Positions 25,888 to 38,949 of a stretch of 64,000 nt of DNA are shown here, one piece after another (position 1 is the first letter of the stretch; every line of letters starts with the position of its first letter). The translations under genes and the position numbers were made by a program. The stretch comes from Melastoma dodecandrum (lineage: Eukaryota > Streptophyta > Magnoliopsida > Myrtales > Melastomataceae). The stretch covers positions 33,993 to 97,992 of the forward strand of contig JARUPY010000059.1 of the NCBI GenBank assembly GCA_029817715.1. Reading direction: 5' to 3'. Below the pieces are notes generated by a model that worked only from the letters and a program-made list of their open reading frames with translations, made no database searches and was not told the DNA's origin.

Positions 25888-26053
25888 CCGAAGCCTAAAT
25901 GATCCCCAAATGCTTCCCAAACTATTCAAAATTGGAGTTCTACATTTGACATTCGGGTCCCTTTCGTTGCACAATGAGGAACCCCGCGCACAACTTACGC
26001 AAGGTTGTGCATCCCGCATGCTCCGAACCTTGGTGCTTCCGAACTTGCATTTT
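25888..26053 (+). repeat. Representative type A monomer (166 bp)
   Basis: This unit is used here as the reference monomer, numbered 1-166 from CCGAAGCC. It has 80 G+C of 166 bases (49 C, 31 G) and 9 CpG, close to the number expected from composition. Ordered landmarks are: CCTAAATGATCCCC (about 7-20), GCTTCCCAAACTATTC (about 25-40), a GACATTCGGGTCCC stretch (61-74), TTTCGTTGCACAATGAGG (75-92), CCCGCGCAC (96-104), CTTACGCAAGGTTG (107-120), GCATCCCGCATGC (122-134), and AACCTTGGTGCTTCCGAACT (139-158). Its neighbours at 25642-26732 are essentially identical, so it stands close to the array consensus. Confidence 0.95.
26000..26032 (+). repeat. Inverted repeat in type A monomer, 7-bp arms
   Basis: CAAGGTT (26000-26006) pairs with AACCTTG (26026-26032) across 19 bp. 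Inside the loop GCAT (26009-26012) pairs with ATGC (26018-26021). The motif is repeated in every intact type A monomer. GCAAAGTT subtypes lose one pair. Confidence 0.7.
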
Positions 26054-28297
26054 CCGAAGCCTAAATGATCCCCAAATGCTTCCCAAACTATTCAAAATTG
26101 GAGTTCTACATTTGACATTCGGGTCCCTTTCGTTGCACAATGAGGAACCCCGCGCACAACTTACGCAAGGTTGTGCATCCCGCATGCTCCGAACCTTGGT
26201 GCTTCCGAACTTGCATTTTCCGAAGCCTAAATGATCCCCAAATGCTTCCCAAACTATTCAAAATTGGAGTTCTACATTTGACATTCGGGTCCCTTTCGTT
26301 GCACAATGAGGAACCCCGCGCACAACTTACGCAAGGTTGTGCATCCCGCATGCTCCGAACCTTGGTGCTTCCGAACTTGCATTTTCCGAAGCCTAAATGA
26401 TCCCCAAATGCTTCCCAAACTATTCAAAATTGGAGTTCTACATTTGACATTCGGGTCCCTTTCGTTGCACAATGAGGAACCCCGCGCACAACTTACGCAA
26501 GGTTGTGCATCCCGCATGCTCCGAACCTTGGTGCTTCCGAACTTGCATTTTCCGAAGCCTAAATGATCCCCAAATGCTTCCCAAACTATTCAAAATTGGA
26601 GTTCTACATTTGACATTCGGGTCCCTTTCGTTGCACAATGAGGAACCCCGCGCACAACTTACGCAAGGTTGTGCATCCCGCATGCTCCGAACCTTGGTGC
26701 TTCCGAACTTGCATTTTCCGAAGCCTAAATGATCCCCAAATGCTTCCCAAACTATTCAAAATTGGAGTTCTACATTTGACATTCGGGTCCCTTTCGTTGC
26801 ACAATGAGGAACCCCGCGCACAACTTGCGCAAGGTTGTGCATCCGGCATGCTCCGTACCATGGTGCTTCCGAACTTGCATTTTCCGATGCCTAAATGATC
26901 CCCAAATGCTTCCCAAACTATTCAAAATTGGAGTTCTACATTTGACATTCGGGTCCCTTTCGTTGCACAATGAGGAACCCCGCGCACAACTTACGCAAGG
27001 TTGTGCATCCCGCATGCTCCGAACCTTGGTGCTTCCGAACTTGCATTTTCCGAAGCCTAAGTGATCCCCAAATGCTTCCCAAACTATTCAAAATTGGAGT
27101 TCTACATTTGACATTCGGGTCCCTTTCGTTGCACCATGAGGAACCCCGCGCACAACTTACGCAAGGTTTTGCTTCCCGCATGCTCCGAACCTTGATGCTT
27201 CCGAACTTGCATTTTCTGAAGCCTAAATGATCCCCAAATGCATCCCAAACTATTCAAAATTGGAGTTCTACATTTGACATTCGGGTCCCTTTCGTTGCAC
27301 AATGAGGAACCCCGCGCACAACTTACGCAAGGTTGTGCATCCCGCATGCTCCGAACCTTGGTGCTTCCGAACTTGCATTTTTCGAAGCCTAAATGATCCC
27401 CAAATGCTTCCCAAACTATTCAAAATTGGAGTTCTACATTTGACATTCGGGTCCCTTTCGTTGCGCAATGAGGAACCCCGCGCACAACTTACGCAAGGTT
27501 GTGCATCCCGCATGCTCCGAACCTTGGTGCTTCCGAACTTGCATTTTTCGAAGCCTAAATGATCCCCAAATGCTTCCCAAACTATTCAAAATTGGAGTTC
27601 TACATTTGACATTCGGGTCCCTTTCGTTGCACAATGAGGAACCCCGCGCACAACTTACGCAAGGTTGTGCATCCCGCATGCTCCGAACCTTGGTGCTTTC
27701 GTACTTGGATTTTCCGAAGCCTAGATGATTCCCAAATGCTTCCCAAACTATTCAAAATTGGAGTTCTACATTTGACATTCGGGTCCCTTTCGTTGCACAA
27801 TGAGGAACCCCGCGCACAACTTACGCAAGGTTGTGCATCCCGCATGCTCCGAACCTTGGTGCTTCCGAACTTGCATTTTCCGAAGCCTAAATGATCCCCA
27901 AATGCTTCCCAAACTATTCAAAATTGGAGTTCTACATTTGACATTCGGGTCCCTTTCGTTGCACAATGAGGAACCCCGCGCACAACTTACGCAAGGTTGT
28001 GCATCCCGCATGCTCCGAACCTTGGTGCTTCCGAACTTGCATTTTCCGAAGCCTAAATGATCCCCAAATGCTTCCCAAACTATTCAAAATTGGAGTTCTA
28101 CATTTGACATTCGGGTCCCTTTCGTTGCACAATGAGGAACCCCGCGCACAACCTACGCAAGGTTGTGCTTCCCGCATGCTCCGAACCTTGGTGCTTCCGA
28201 ACTTGCATTTTTCGAAGCCTAAATGATCTCCAAATGCTTCCCAAACTATTCAAAATTGGAGTTCTACATTTGACATTCGGGTCCCTTTCGTTGCACA

Positions 28298-28475
28298 ATG
28301 AGGAACCCCGCGCACAACTTACGCAAGGTTGTGCATCCCGCATGTGCATCCGGATGCTCCGAACCTTGGTGCTTCCGAACTTGCATTTTTCGAAGCCTAA
28401 ATGATCCCCAAATGCTTCCCAAACTATTCAAAATTGGAGTTCTACATTTGACATTCGGGTCCCTTTCGTTGCACA
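28298..28475 (+). repeat. Long monomer, 178 bp (12-bp insertion)
   Basis: GCATCCCGCATG is followed by a partial second copy, TGCATCCGGATG, near 28334-28357. The insertion duplicates the adjacent tract. Confidence 0.85.
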
Positions 28476-31400
28476 ATGAGGAACCCCGCGCACAACTTAC
28501 GCAAGGTTGTGCATCCCGCATGCTCCGAACCTTGGTGCTTCCGAAATTGCATTTTCCAATGCCTAAATGATCCCCAAATGCTTCCCAAACTATTCAAAAT
28601 TGGAGTTCTACATTTGACATTCGGGTCCCTTTCGTTGCACAATGAGGAACCCCTCGCACACCTTAAGCAAGGTTGTGCATCCCGCATGCTCCGAACCTTG
28701 GTGCTTCCGAACTTGCATTTTCCGAAGCCTAAATGATCCCCAAATGCTTCCCAAACTATTCAAAATTGGAGTTCTACATTTGACATTCGGGTCCCTTTCG
28801 TTGCACAATGAGGAACCCCGCGCACAACTTACGCAAGGTTGTGCATCCCGCATGCTCCGAACCTTGGTGCTTCCGAACTTGCATTTTTCGAAGCCTAAAT
28901 GATCCCCAAATGCTTCCCAAACTATTCAAAATTGGAGTTCTACATTTGATATTCGGGTCCCTTTCGTTGCACAATGAGGAACCCCGCGCACAACTTACGC
29001 AAGGTTGTGCATCCCGCATGCTCCGAACCTTGGTGCTTCCGAACTTGCATTTTCCGAAGCCTAAATGATCCCCAAATGCTTCCCAAACTATTCAAAATTG
29101 GAGTTCTACATTTGACATTCGGGTCCCTTTCGTTGCACAATGAGGAACCCCGCGCACAACTTACGCAAGGTTGTGCATCCCGCATGCTCCGAACCTTGGT
29201 GCTTCCGAACTTGCATTTTCCGAAGCCTAAATGATCCCCAAATGCTTCCCAAACTATTCAAAATTGGAGTTCTACATTTGACATTCGGGTCCCTTTCGTT
29301 GCACAATGAGGAACCCCGCGCACAACTTACGCAAGGTTGTGCATCCCGCATGCTCCGAACCTTGGTGCTTCCGAACTTGCATTTTCCGAAGCCTAAATGA
29401 TCCCCAAATGCTTCCCAAACTATTCAAAATTGGAGTTCTACATTTGACATTCGGGTCCCTTTCGTTGCACAATGAGGAACCCCGCGCACAACTTACGCAA
29501 GGTTGTGCATCCCGCATGCTCCGAACCTTGGTGCTTCCGAACTTGCATTTTCCGAAGCCTAAATGATCCCCAAATGCTTCCCAAACTATTCAAAATTGGA
29601 GTTCTACATTTGACATTCGGGTCCCTTTCGTTGCACAATGAGGAACCCCTCGCACAACTTACGCAAGGTTGTGCATCCCGCATGCTCCGAACCTTGGTGC
29701 TTCCGAACTTGCATTTTTCGAAGCCTAAATGATCCCCAAATGCTTCCCAAACTATTCAAAATTGGAGTTCTACATTTGACATTCGGGTCCCTTTCGTTGC
29801 ACAATGAGGAACCCCGCGCACACCTTACGCAAGGTTGTGCATCCCGCATGCTCCGAACCTTGGTGCTTCCGAACTTGCATTTTCCGAAGCCTAAATGATC
29901 CCCAAATGCTTCCCAAACTATTCAAAATTGGAGTTCTACATTTGACATTCGGGTCCCTTTCGTTGCACAATGAGGAACCCCGCGCACAACTTACGCAAGG
30001 TTGTGCATCCCGCATGCTCCGAACCTTGGTGCTTCCGAACTTGCATTTTCCGAAGCCTAAATGATCCCCAAATGCTTCCCAAACTATTCAAAATTGGAGT
30101 TCTACATTTGACATTCGGGTCCCTTTCGTTGCACAATGAGGAACCCCGCGCACACCTTAAGCAAGGTTGTGCATCCCGCATGCTCCGAACCTTGGTGCTT
30201 CCGAACTTGCATTTTTCGAAGCCTAAATGATCCCCAAATGCTTCCCAAACTATTCAAAATTGGAGTTCTACATTTGACATTCGGGTCCCTTTCGTTGCAC
30301 AATGAGGAACCCCGCGCACAACTTACGCTAGGTTGTGCATCCCGCATGCTCCGAACCTTGGTGCTTCCGAACTTGCATTTTTCGAAGCCTAAATGATCCC
30401 CAAATGCTTCCCAAACTATTCAAAATTGGAGTTCTACATTTGACATTCGGGTCCCTTTCGTTGCACAATGAGGAACCCCGCGCACAACTTACGCAAGGTT
30501 GTGCATCCCGCATGCTCCGAACCTTGGTGCTTCCGAACTTGCATTTTTCGAAGCCTAAATGATCCCCAAATGCTTCCCAAACTATTCAAAATTGGAGTTC
30601 TACATTTGACATTCGGGTCCCTTTCGTTGCACAATGAGGAACCCCGCGCACAACTTACGCAAGGTTGTGCATCCCGCATGCTCCGAACCTTGGTGCTTCC
30701 GAACTTGCATTTTCCGAAGCCTAAATGATCCCCAAATGCTTCCCAAACTATTTAAAATTGGAGTTCTACATTTGACATTCGGGTCCCTTTCGTTGCACAA
30801 TGAGGAACCCCGCGCACAACTTACGCAAGGTTGTGCATCCCGCATGCTCCGAACCTTGGTGCTTCCGAACTTGCATTTTTCGAAGCCTAAATGATCCCCA
30901 AATGCTTCCCAAACTATTCAAAATTGGAGTTCTACATTTGACATTCGGGTCCCTTTCGTTGCACAATGAGGAACCCCGCGCACAACTTACGCAAGTTTGT
31001 GCATCCCGCATGCTCCGAACCTTGGTGCTTCCGAACTTGCATTTTCCGAAGCCTAAATGATCCCCAAATGCTTCCCAAACTATTCAAAATTGGAGTTCTA
31101 CATTTGACATTCGGGTCCCTTTCGTTGCACAATGAGGAACCCCGCGCACAACTTACGCAAGGTTGTGCATCCCGCCTGCTCCGAACCTTGGTGCTTCCGA
31201 ACTTGCATTTTCCGAAGCCTAAATGATCCCCAAATGCTTCCCAAACTATTCAAAATTGTAGTTCTACATTTGACATTCGGGTCCCTTTTGTTGCACAATG
31301 AGGAACCCCGCGCACAACTTACAAGGTTGTGCATCCCGCATGCTCCGAACCTTGGTGCTTCCGAACTTGCATTTTTCGAAGCCTAAATGATCCCCAAATG

Positions 31401-33453
31401 CTTCCCAAACTATTCAAAATTGGAGTTCTACATTTGACATTCGGGTCCCTTTCGTTGCACAATGAGGAACCCCGCGCACAACTTACGCAAGGTTGTGCAT
31501 CCCGCATGCTCCGAACCTTGGTGCTTCCGAACTTGCATTTTTCGAAGCCTAAATGATCCCCAAATGCTTCCCAAACTATTCAAAATTGGAGTTCTACATT
31601 TGACATTCGGGTCCCTGCCGTTGCACAATGAGGAACCCCGCGCACAACTTACGCAAGGTTGTGCATCCCGCATGCTCCGAACCTTGGTGCTTCCGAACTT
31701 GCATTTTCCGAAGCCTAAATGATCCCCAAATGCTTCCCAAACTATTCAAAACTGGTGTTCTACATTTGCCATTCGGGTCCCTTTCGTTGCATAATGAGGA
31801 ACCCCGCACACAACTTACGCAAGGTTGTGCATCCCGCATGCTCCCAACCTTGGTGCTTCCGAACTTGCATTTTCCGAAGCCTAAATGATCCCCAAATGCT
31901 TCCCAAACTATTCAAAATTGGAGTTCTACATTTGACATTCGGGTCCCTTTCGTTGCACAATGAGGAACCCCGCGCACAACTTACGCAAGGTTGTGCATCC
32001 CGCATGCTCCGAACCTTGGTGCTTCCGAACTTGCATTTTTCGAAGCCTAAATGATCCCCAAATGCTTCCCAAACTATTCAAAATTGGAGTTCTACATTTG
32101 ACATTCGGGTCCCTTTCGTTGCACAATGAGGAACCCCGCGCACAACTTACGCAAGGTTGTGCATCCCGCATGCTCCGAACCTTGGTGCTTCCGAACTTGC
32201 ATTTTTCGAAGCCTAAATGATCCCCAAATGCTTCCCAAACTATTCAAAATTGGAGTTCTACATTTGACATTCGGGTCCCTTTCGTTGCACAATGAGGAAC
32301 CCCGCGCACAACTTACGCAAGGTTGTGCATCCCGCATGCTCCGAACCTTGGTGCTTCCGAACCTGCATTTTCCGAAGCCTAAATGATCCACAAATGCTTC
32401 CCAAACTATTCAAAATTGGAGTTCTACATTTGACATTCGGGTCCCTTTCGTTGCACAATGAGGAACCCCGCGCACAACTTACGCAAGGTTGTGCATCCCG
32501 CATGCTCCGAACCTTGGTGCTTCCGAACTTGCATTTTTCGAAGCCTAAATGATCCCCAAATGCTTCCCAAACTATTCAAAATTGGAGTTCTACATTTGAC
32601 ATTCGGGTCCCTTTCGTTGCACAATGAGGAACCCCGCGCACAACTTACGCAAGGTTGTGCATCCCGCATGCTCCGAACCTTGGTGCTTCCGAACTTGCAT
32701 TTTCCGAAGCCTAAATGATCCCCAAATGTTTCCCAAACTATTCAAAATTGGAGTTCTACATTTGACATTCGGGTCCCTTTCGTTGCACAATGAGGAACCC
32801 CGCGCACAACTTACGCAAGGTTGTGCATCCCGCATGCTCCGAACCTTGGTGCTTCCGAACTTGCATTTTCCGAAGCCTAAATGATCCCCAAATGCTTCCC
32901 AAACTATTCAAAATTGGAGTTCTACATTTGACATTCGGGTCCCTTTCGTTGCACAATGAGGAACCCCGCGCACAACTTACGCAAGGTTGTGCATCCCGCA
33001 TGCTCCGAACCTTGGTGCTTCCGAAATTGCATTTTCCGAAGCCTAAATGATCCCCAAATGCTTCCCAAACTATTCAAAATTGGAGTTCTACATTTGACAT
33101 TCGGGTCCCTTTCGTTGCACAATGAGGAACCCCGCGCACAACTTATGCTAGGTGGTGCATCCCGCATGCTCCGAACCTTGGTGCTTCCAAACTTGCATTT
33201 TCCGAAGCCTAATTGATCACCAACTGCTTCCCAAACTATTCAAAATTGGAGTTCTACATTTGACATTCGGGTCCCTTTCGTTGCACAATGAGGAACCCCG
33301 CGCACAACTTACGCAAGGTTGTGCATCCCGCATGCTCCGAACCTTGGTGCTTCCGAACTTGCATTTTCCGAAGCCTAAATGATCTCCAAATGCTTCCCAA
33401 ACTATTCTAAATTGGAGTTCAACATTTGACATTCGGGTCCCTTTCGTTGCAAA

Positions 33454-33632
33454 ATGAGGAACCCCGTGCACAACTTACGCAAGGTTGTGCATCCCGCATG
33501 TGCATCCCGCATGCTCCGAACCTTGGTGCTTCCGAACTTGCATTTTCCGAAGCCTAAATGATCCCCAAATGCTTCCCAAACTATTCAAAATTGGAGTTCT
33601 ACATTTGACATTCGGGTCCCTTTCGTTGCACA
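33454..33632 (+). repeat. Long monomer, 179 bp (13-bp duplication)
   Basis: TGCATCCCGCATG is present twice in direct succession at 33488-33513, with both copies perfect, so this duplication looks young. Confidence 0.88.
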
Positions 33633-36600
33633 ATGAGGAACCCCGCGCACAACTTACGCAAGGTTGTGCATCCCGCATGCTCCGAACCTTGGTGCTTCCG
33701 AACTTGCATTTTTCGAAGCCTAAATGATCCCCAAATGCTTCCCAAACTATTCAAAATTGGAGTTCTACATTTGACATTCGGGTCCCTTTCGTTGCACAAT
33801 GAGGAACCCCGCGCACAACTTACGCAAGGTTGTGCATCCCGCATGCTCCGAACCTTGGTGCTTCCAAACTTGCATTTTCTGAATCCTAAATGATCCCCAA
33901 ATGCTTCCCAAACTATTCAAAATTGGAGTTCTACATTTGACATTCGGGTCCCTTTCGTTGCACAATGAGGAACCCCGCGCACAACTTACGCAAGGTTGTG
34001 CATCCCGCATGCTCCGAACCTTGGTGCTTCCGAACTTGCATTTTTCGAAGCCTAAATGATCCCCAAATGCTTCCCAAACTATTCAAAATTGGAGTTCTAC
34101 ATTTGACATTCGGGTCCCTTTCGTTGCACAATGAGGAACCCCGCGCACAACTTACGCAAGGTTGTGCATCCCGCATGCTCCGAACCTTGGTGCTTCCGAA
34201 CTTGCATTTTCCGAAGCCTAAATGATCCCCAAATGCTTCCCAAACTATTCAAAATTGGAGTTCTACATTTGACATTCGGGTCCCTTTCGTTGCACAATGA
34301 GGAACCCCGCGCACAACTTACGCAAGGTTGTGCATCCCGCATGCGCCGAACCTTGGTGCTTCCCAACTTTCATTTTCCGAAGCCTAAATGATCCCAAAAT
34401 GCTTCCCAGACTTTTCAAAATTCGAGTTCTACATTTGACATTCGGGTCCCTTTCGTTGCACAATGAGGAACCCCGCGCACAACTTACGCAAGGTTGTGCA
34501 TCCCGCATGCTCCGAACCTTGGTGCTTCCGAACTTGCATTTTCCGAAGCCTAAATGATCTCCAAATGCTTCCCAAACTATTCAAAATTGGAGTTCTACAT
34601 TTGACATTCGGGTCCCTTTCGTTGCACAATGAGGAACCCCGCGCACAACTTACGCAAGGTTGTGCATCCCGCATGCTCCGAACCTTGGTGCGTCCGAACT
34701 TGCATTTTCCGAAGCCTAAATGATCCCCAAATGCTTCCGAAACTATTCAAAATTGGAGTTCTACATTTGACATTCGGGTCCCTTTCGTTGCACAATGAGG
34801 AACCCCGCGCACAACTTACGCAAGGTTGTGCATCCCGCATGCTCCGAACCTTGGTGCTTCCGAACTTGCATTTTCCGAAGCCTAAATGATCCCCAAATGC
34901 TTCCCAAACTGTTCAAAATTGGAGTTCTACATTTGACATTCGGGTCCCTTTCGTTGCACAATGAGGAACCCCGCGCACAACTTACGCAAGGTTGTGCATC
35001 CCGCATGCTCCGAACCTTGGTGCTTTCGAACTTGCATTTTCCGAAGCCTAAATGATCCCCAAATGCTTCCCAAACTATTCAAAATTGGAGTTCTACATTT
35101 GACATTCGGGTCCCTTTCGTTGCACAATGAGGAACCCCGCGCACAACTTACGCAAGGTTGTGCATCCCGCATGCTCCGAACCTTGGTGCTTCCGAACTTG
35201 CATTTTCCGAAGCCTAAATGATCCCCAAATGCTTCCCAAACTATTCAAAATTGGAGTTCTACATTTGACATTCGGGTCCCTTTCGTTGCACAATGAGGAA
35301 CCCCGCGCACAACTTACGCAAGGTTGTGCATCCCGCATGCTCCGAACCTTGGTGCTTCCGAACTTGCATTTTCCGAAGCCTAAATGATCCCCAAATGCTT
35401 CCCAAACAATTCAAAATTGGAGTTCTACATTTGACATTCGGGTCCCTTTCGTTGCACAATGAGGAACCCCGCGCACAACTTACGCAAGGTTGTGCATCCC
35501 GCATGCTCCGAACCTTGGTGCTTCCGAACTTGCATTTTTCGAAGCCTAAATGATCCCCAAATGCTTCCCAAACTATTCAAAATTGGAGTTCTACATTTGA
35601 CATTCGGGTCCCTTTCGTTGCACAATGAGGAACCCCGCGCACAACTTACGCAAGGTTGTGCATCCCGCATGCTCCGAACCTTGGTGCTTCCGAACTTGCA
35701 TTTTCCGAAGCCTAAATGATCCCCAAATGCTTCCCAAACTATTCAAAATTGGAGTTCTACATTTGACATTCGGGTCCCTTTCGTTGCACAATGAGGAACC
35801 CCGCGGACAACTTACGCAAGGTTGTGCATCCCGCATGCTCCGAACCTTGGTGCTTCCGAACTTGCATTTTCCGAAGCCTAAATGATCCCCAAATGCTTCC
35901 CAAACTATTCAAAATTGGAGTTCTACATTTGACATTCGGGTCCCTTTCGTTGCACAATGAGGAACCCCGCGCACAACTTACGCAAGGTTGTGCATCCCGC
36001 ATGCTCCGAACCTTGGTGCTTCCGAACTTGCATTTTCCGAATCCTAAATGATCCCCAAATGCTTCCCAAACTATTCAAAATTGGAGTTCTACATTTGACA
36101 TTCGGGTCCCTTTCGTTGCACAATGAGGAACCCCGCGCACAACTTACGCAAGGTTGTGCATCCCGCATGCTCCGAACCTTCGTGCTTCCGAACTTGCATT
36201 TTCCGAAGCCTAAATGATCCCCAGATGCTTCCCAAACTATTCAAAATTGGAGTTCTACATTTGACATTCGGGTCCCTTTCGTTGCACAATGAGGAACCCC
36301 TCGCACAACTTACGCAAGGTTGTGCATCCCGCATGCTCCGAACCTTGGTGCTTCCGAACTTGCATTTTCCGAAGCCTAAATGATCCCCAAATGCTTCCCA
36401 AACTATACTAAATTGGAGTTCTACATTTGACATTCGGGTCCCTTTCGTTGCACAATGAGGAACCCCGCGCACAATTTACGCAAGGTTGTGCATCCCGCAT
36501 GCTCCGAATCTTGGTGCTTCCGAACTAGCATTTTTCGAAGCTTAGATGATCCCCAAATGCTTCACAAACTATTCGAATTTGGAGTTCTACATTTGACATT

Positions 36601-36786
36601 CGGGTCCCTTTCGTTGCACAATGAGGAACCCCGCGCACAACTTACGTAAGGTTGTGCATCCCGCATGCTCCGAACCTTGGTGCTTCCGAACTTGCATTTT
36701 CCGAAGCCTAAATGATCCCCAAATGCTTCCCAAACTATTCAAAATTGGAGTTCTACATTTGACATTCGGGTCCCTTTCGTTGCACA

Positions 36787-36959
36787 ATGAGGAACCCCGC
36801 GCACAACTTACGCAAGGTTGTGCATTCCGCATGCATCCTGCTCCGAACCATGGTGCTTCCGAACTTGCATTTTCCGAAGGCTAAATGATCCCCAAATGCT
36901 TCCCAAACTATTCAAAATTGCAGTTCTACATTTGACATTCGGGTCCCTTTCGTTGCACA
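36787..36959 (+). repeat. Long monomer, 173 bp (7-bp insertion)
   Basis: GCATTCCGCATGCATCCTGCTCC near 36822-36844 has CATCCTG inserted at the site where other long monomers are expanded. Confidence 0.8.
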
Positions 36960-37091
36960 ATGAGAAACCCCGCGCACAACTTACGCAAGGTTGTGCATCC
37001 CGCATGCATCGAACCTTGGTGCTTCCGAACTTGAATTTTCTGAAGCCTAAATAATCCCCAAATGCTTCCAAAACAATTCAAAAATGGAGTT

Positions 37092-37720
37092 CTACATTTG
37101 ACATTCGGGTCCCTTTCGTTGCACAATGAGGAACCCCGCGCACAACTTACGCGAGGTTGTGCATCCCGCATGCTCCGAACCTTGGTGCTTCCGAACTTGC
37201 ATTTTCCGAAGCCTAAATGATCCCCAAATGCTTCCCAAACTATTCAAAATTGGAGTTCTACATTTGACATTCGGGTCCCTTTCGTTGCACAATGAGGAAC
37301 CCCGCGCACAACTTACGCAAGGTTGTGCATCCCGCATGCTCCGAACCTTGGTGCTTCCGAACTTGCATTTTCCGAAGTCTAAATGATCCCCAAATGCTTC
37401 CCAAACTATTCAAAATTGGAGTTCTACATTTGACATTCGGGTCCCTTTCGTTGCACAATGAGGAACCCCGCGCACAACTTACGCGAGGTTGTGCATCCCG
37501 CATGCTCCGAACCTTGGTGCTTCCGAACTTGCATTTTTCGAAGCCTAAATGATCCCCAAATGCTTCCCAAACTATTCAAAATTGGAGTTCTACATTTGAC
37601 ATTCGGGTCCCTTTCGTTGCACAATGAGGAACCCCGCGCACAACTTACGCAAGGTTGTGCATCCCGCATGCTCCGAACCTTGGTGCTTCCGAACTTGCAT
37701 TTTCCGAAGCCTAAATGATC
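37092..37720 (+). repeat. Dimer duplication marked by CGCGAGGTT
   Basis: ACGCGAGGTTG is found near 37150 and 37482, 332 bp apart, where other type A units have ACGCAAGGTTG. The intervening monomer is ordinary. This marks one duplication of a two-monomer block. Confidence 0.6.
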
Positions 37721-38949
37721 CCCAAATGCTTCCCAAACTATTCAAAATTGGAGTTCTACATTTGACATTCGGGTCCCTTTCGTTGCACAATGAGGAACCC
37801 CGCGCACAACTTACGCAAGGTTGTGCATCCCGCATGCTCCGAACCTTGGCGCTTCCGAACTTGCATTTTCCGAAGCCTAAATGATCCCCAAATGCTTCCA
37901 AAACTATTCAAAATTGGAGTTCTACATTTGACATTCGGGTATCTTTCGTTGCACAATGAGGAATCCCGCGCACAGCTTACGCAAGGTTGTGCATCCCGCA
38001 TGCTCCGAACCTTGGTGCTTCCGAACTTGCATTTTCCGAAGCCTAAATGATCCCCAAATGCTTCCCAAACTATTAAAAATTGGAGTTCTACATTTGACAT
38101 TCGGGTCCCTTTCGTTGCACAATGAGGAACCCCGCGCACAACTTACGCAAGGTTGTGCATCCCGCATGCTCCGAACCTTGGTGCTTCCGAACTTGCATTT
38201 TCCGAAGCCTAAGTGATCCCCAAATGCTTCCCAAACTATTCAAAATTGGAGTTCTACATTTGACATTCGGGTCCCTTTCGTTGCACAATGAGGAACCCCG
38301 CGCACAACTTACGTAAGGTTGTGCATCCCGCATGCTCCGAACCTTGGTGCTTCCGAACTTGCATTTTCCGAAGCCTAAATGATCCCCAAATGCTTCCTAA
38401 ACTATTCAAAATTGGAGTTCTACATTTGACATTCGGGTCCCTTTCGTTGCACAATGAGGAACCCCGCGCACAACTTACGCAAGGTTGTGCATCCCGCATG
38501 CTCCGAACCTTGGTGCTTCCGAACTTGCATTTTCCGAAGCCTAAATGATCCCCAAATGCTTCCCAAACTATTCAAAATTGGCGTTCTACATTTGACATTC
38601 GGGTCCCTTTCGTTGCACAATGAGGAACCCCGCGCACAACTTACGCAAGGTTGTGCATCCCGCATGCTCCGAACCTTGGTGCTTCCGAACTTGCATTTTC
38701 CGAAGCCTAAATGATCCCCAAATGCTTCCCAAACTATTCAAAATTGGAGTTCTACATTTGACATTCGGGTCCCTTTCGTTGCACAATGAGGAACCCCGCG
38801 CACAACTTACGCAAGGTTGTGCATCCCGCATGCTCCGAACCTTGGTGCTTCCGAACTTGCATTTTCCGAAGCCTAAATGATCCCCAAATGCTTCCCAAAC
38901 TATTCAAAATTGTAGTTCTACATTTGACATTCGGGTCCCTTTCGTTGCA

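Larger units (their letters stand above)
25642..26770 (+). repeat. Run of essentially identical type A monomers
   Basis: Six to seven consecutive monomers read the same at every position I compared. Variant-bearing units flank the run on both sides: GCTCAATGAGG near 25638 on the left, and CAACTTGCGC and CATCCGGCATG near 26823-26848 on the right. Shorter identical runs occur at about 18335-18930 and 28974-29560. Identity of adjacent copies points to very recent local duplication or conversion. Confidence 0.8.
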
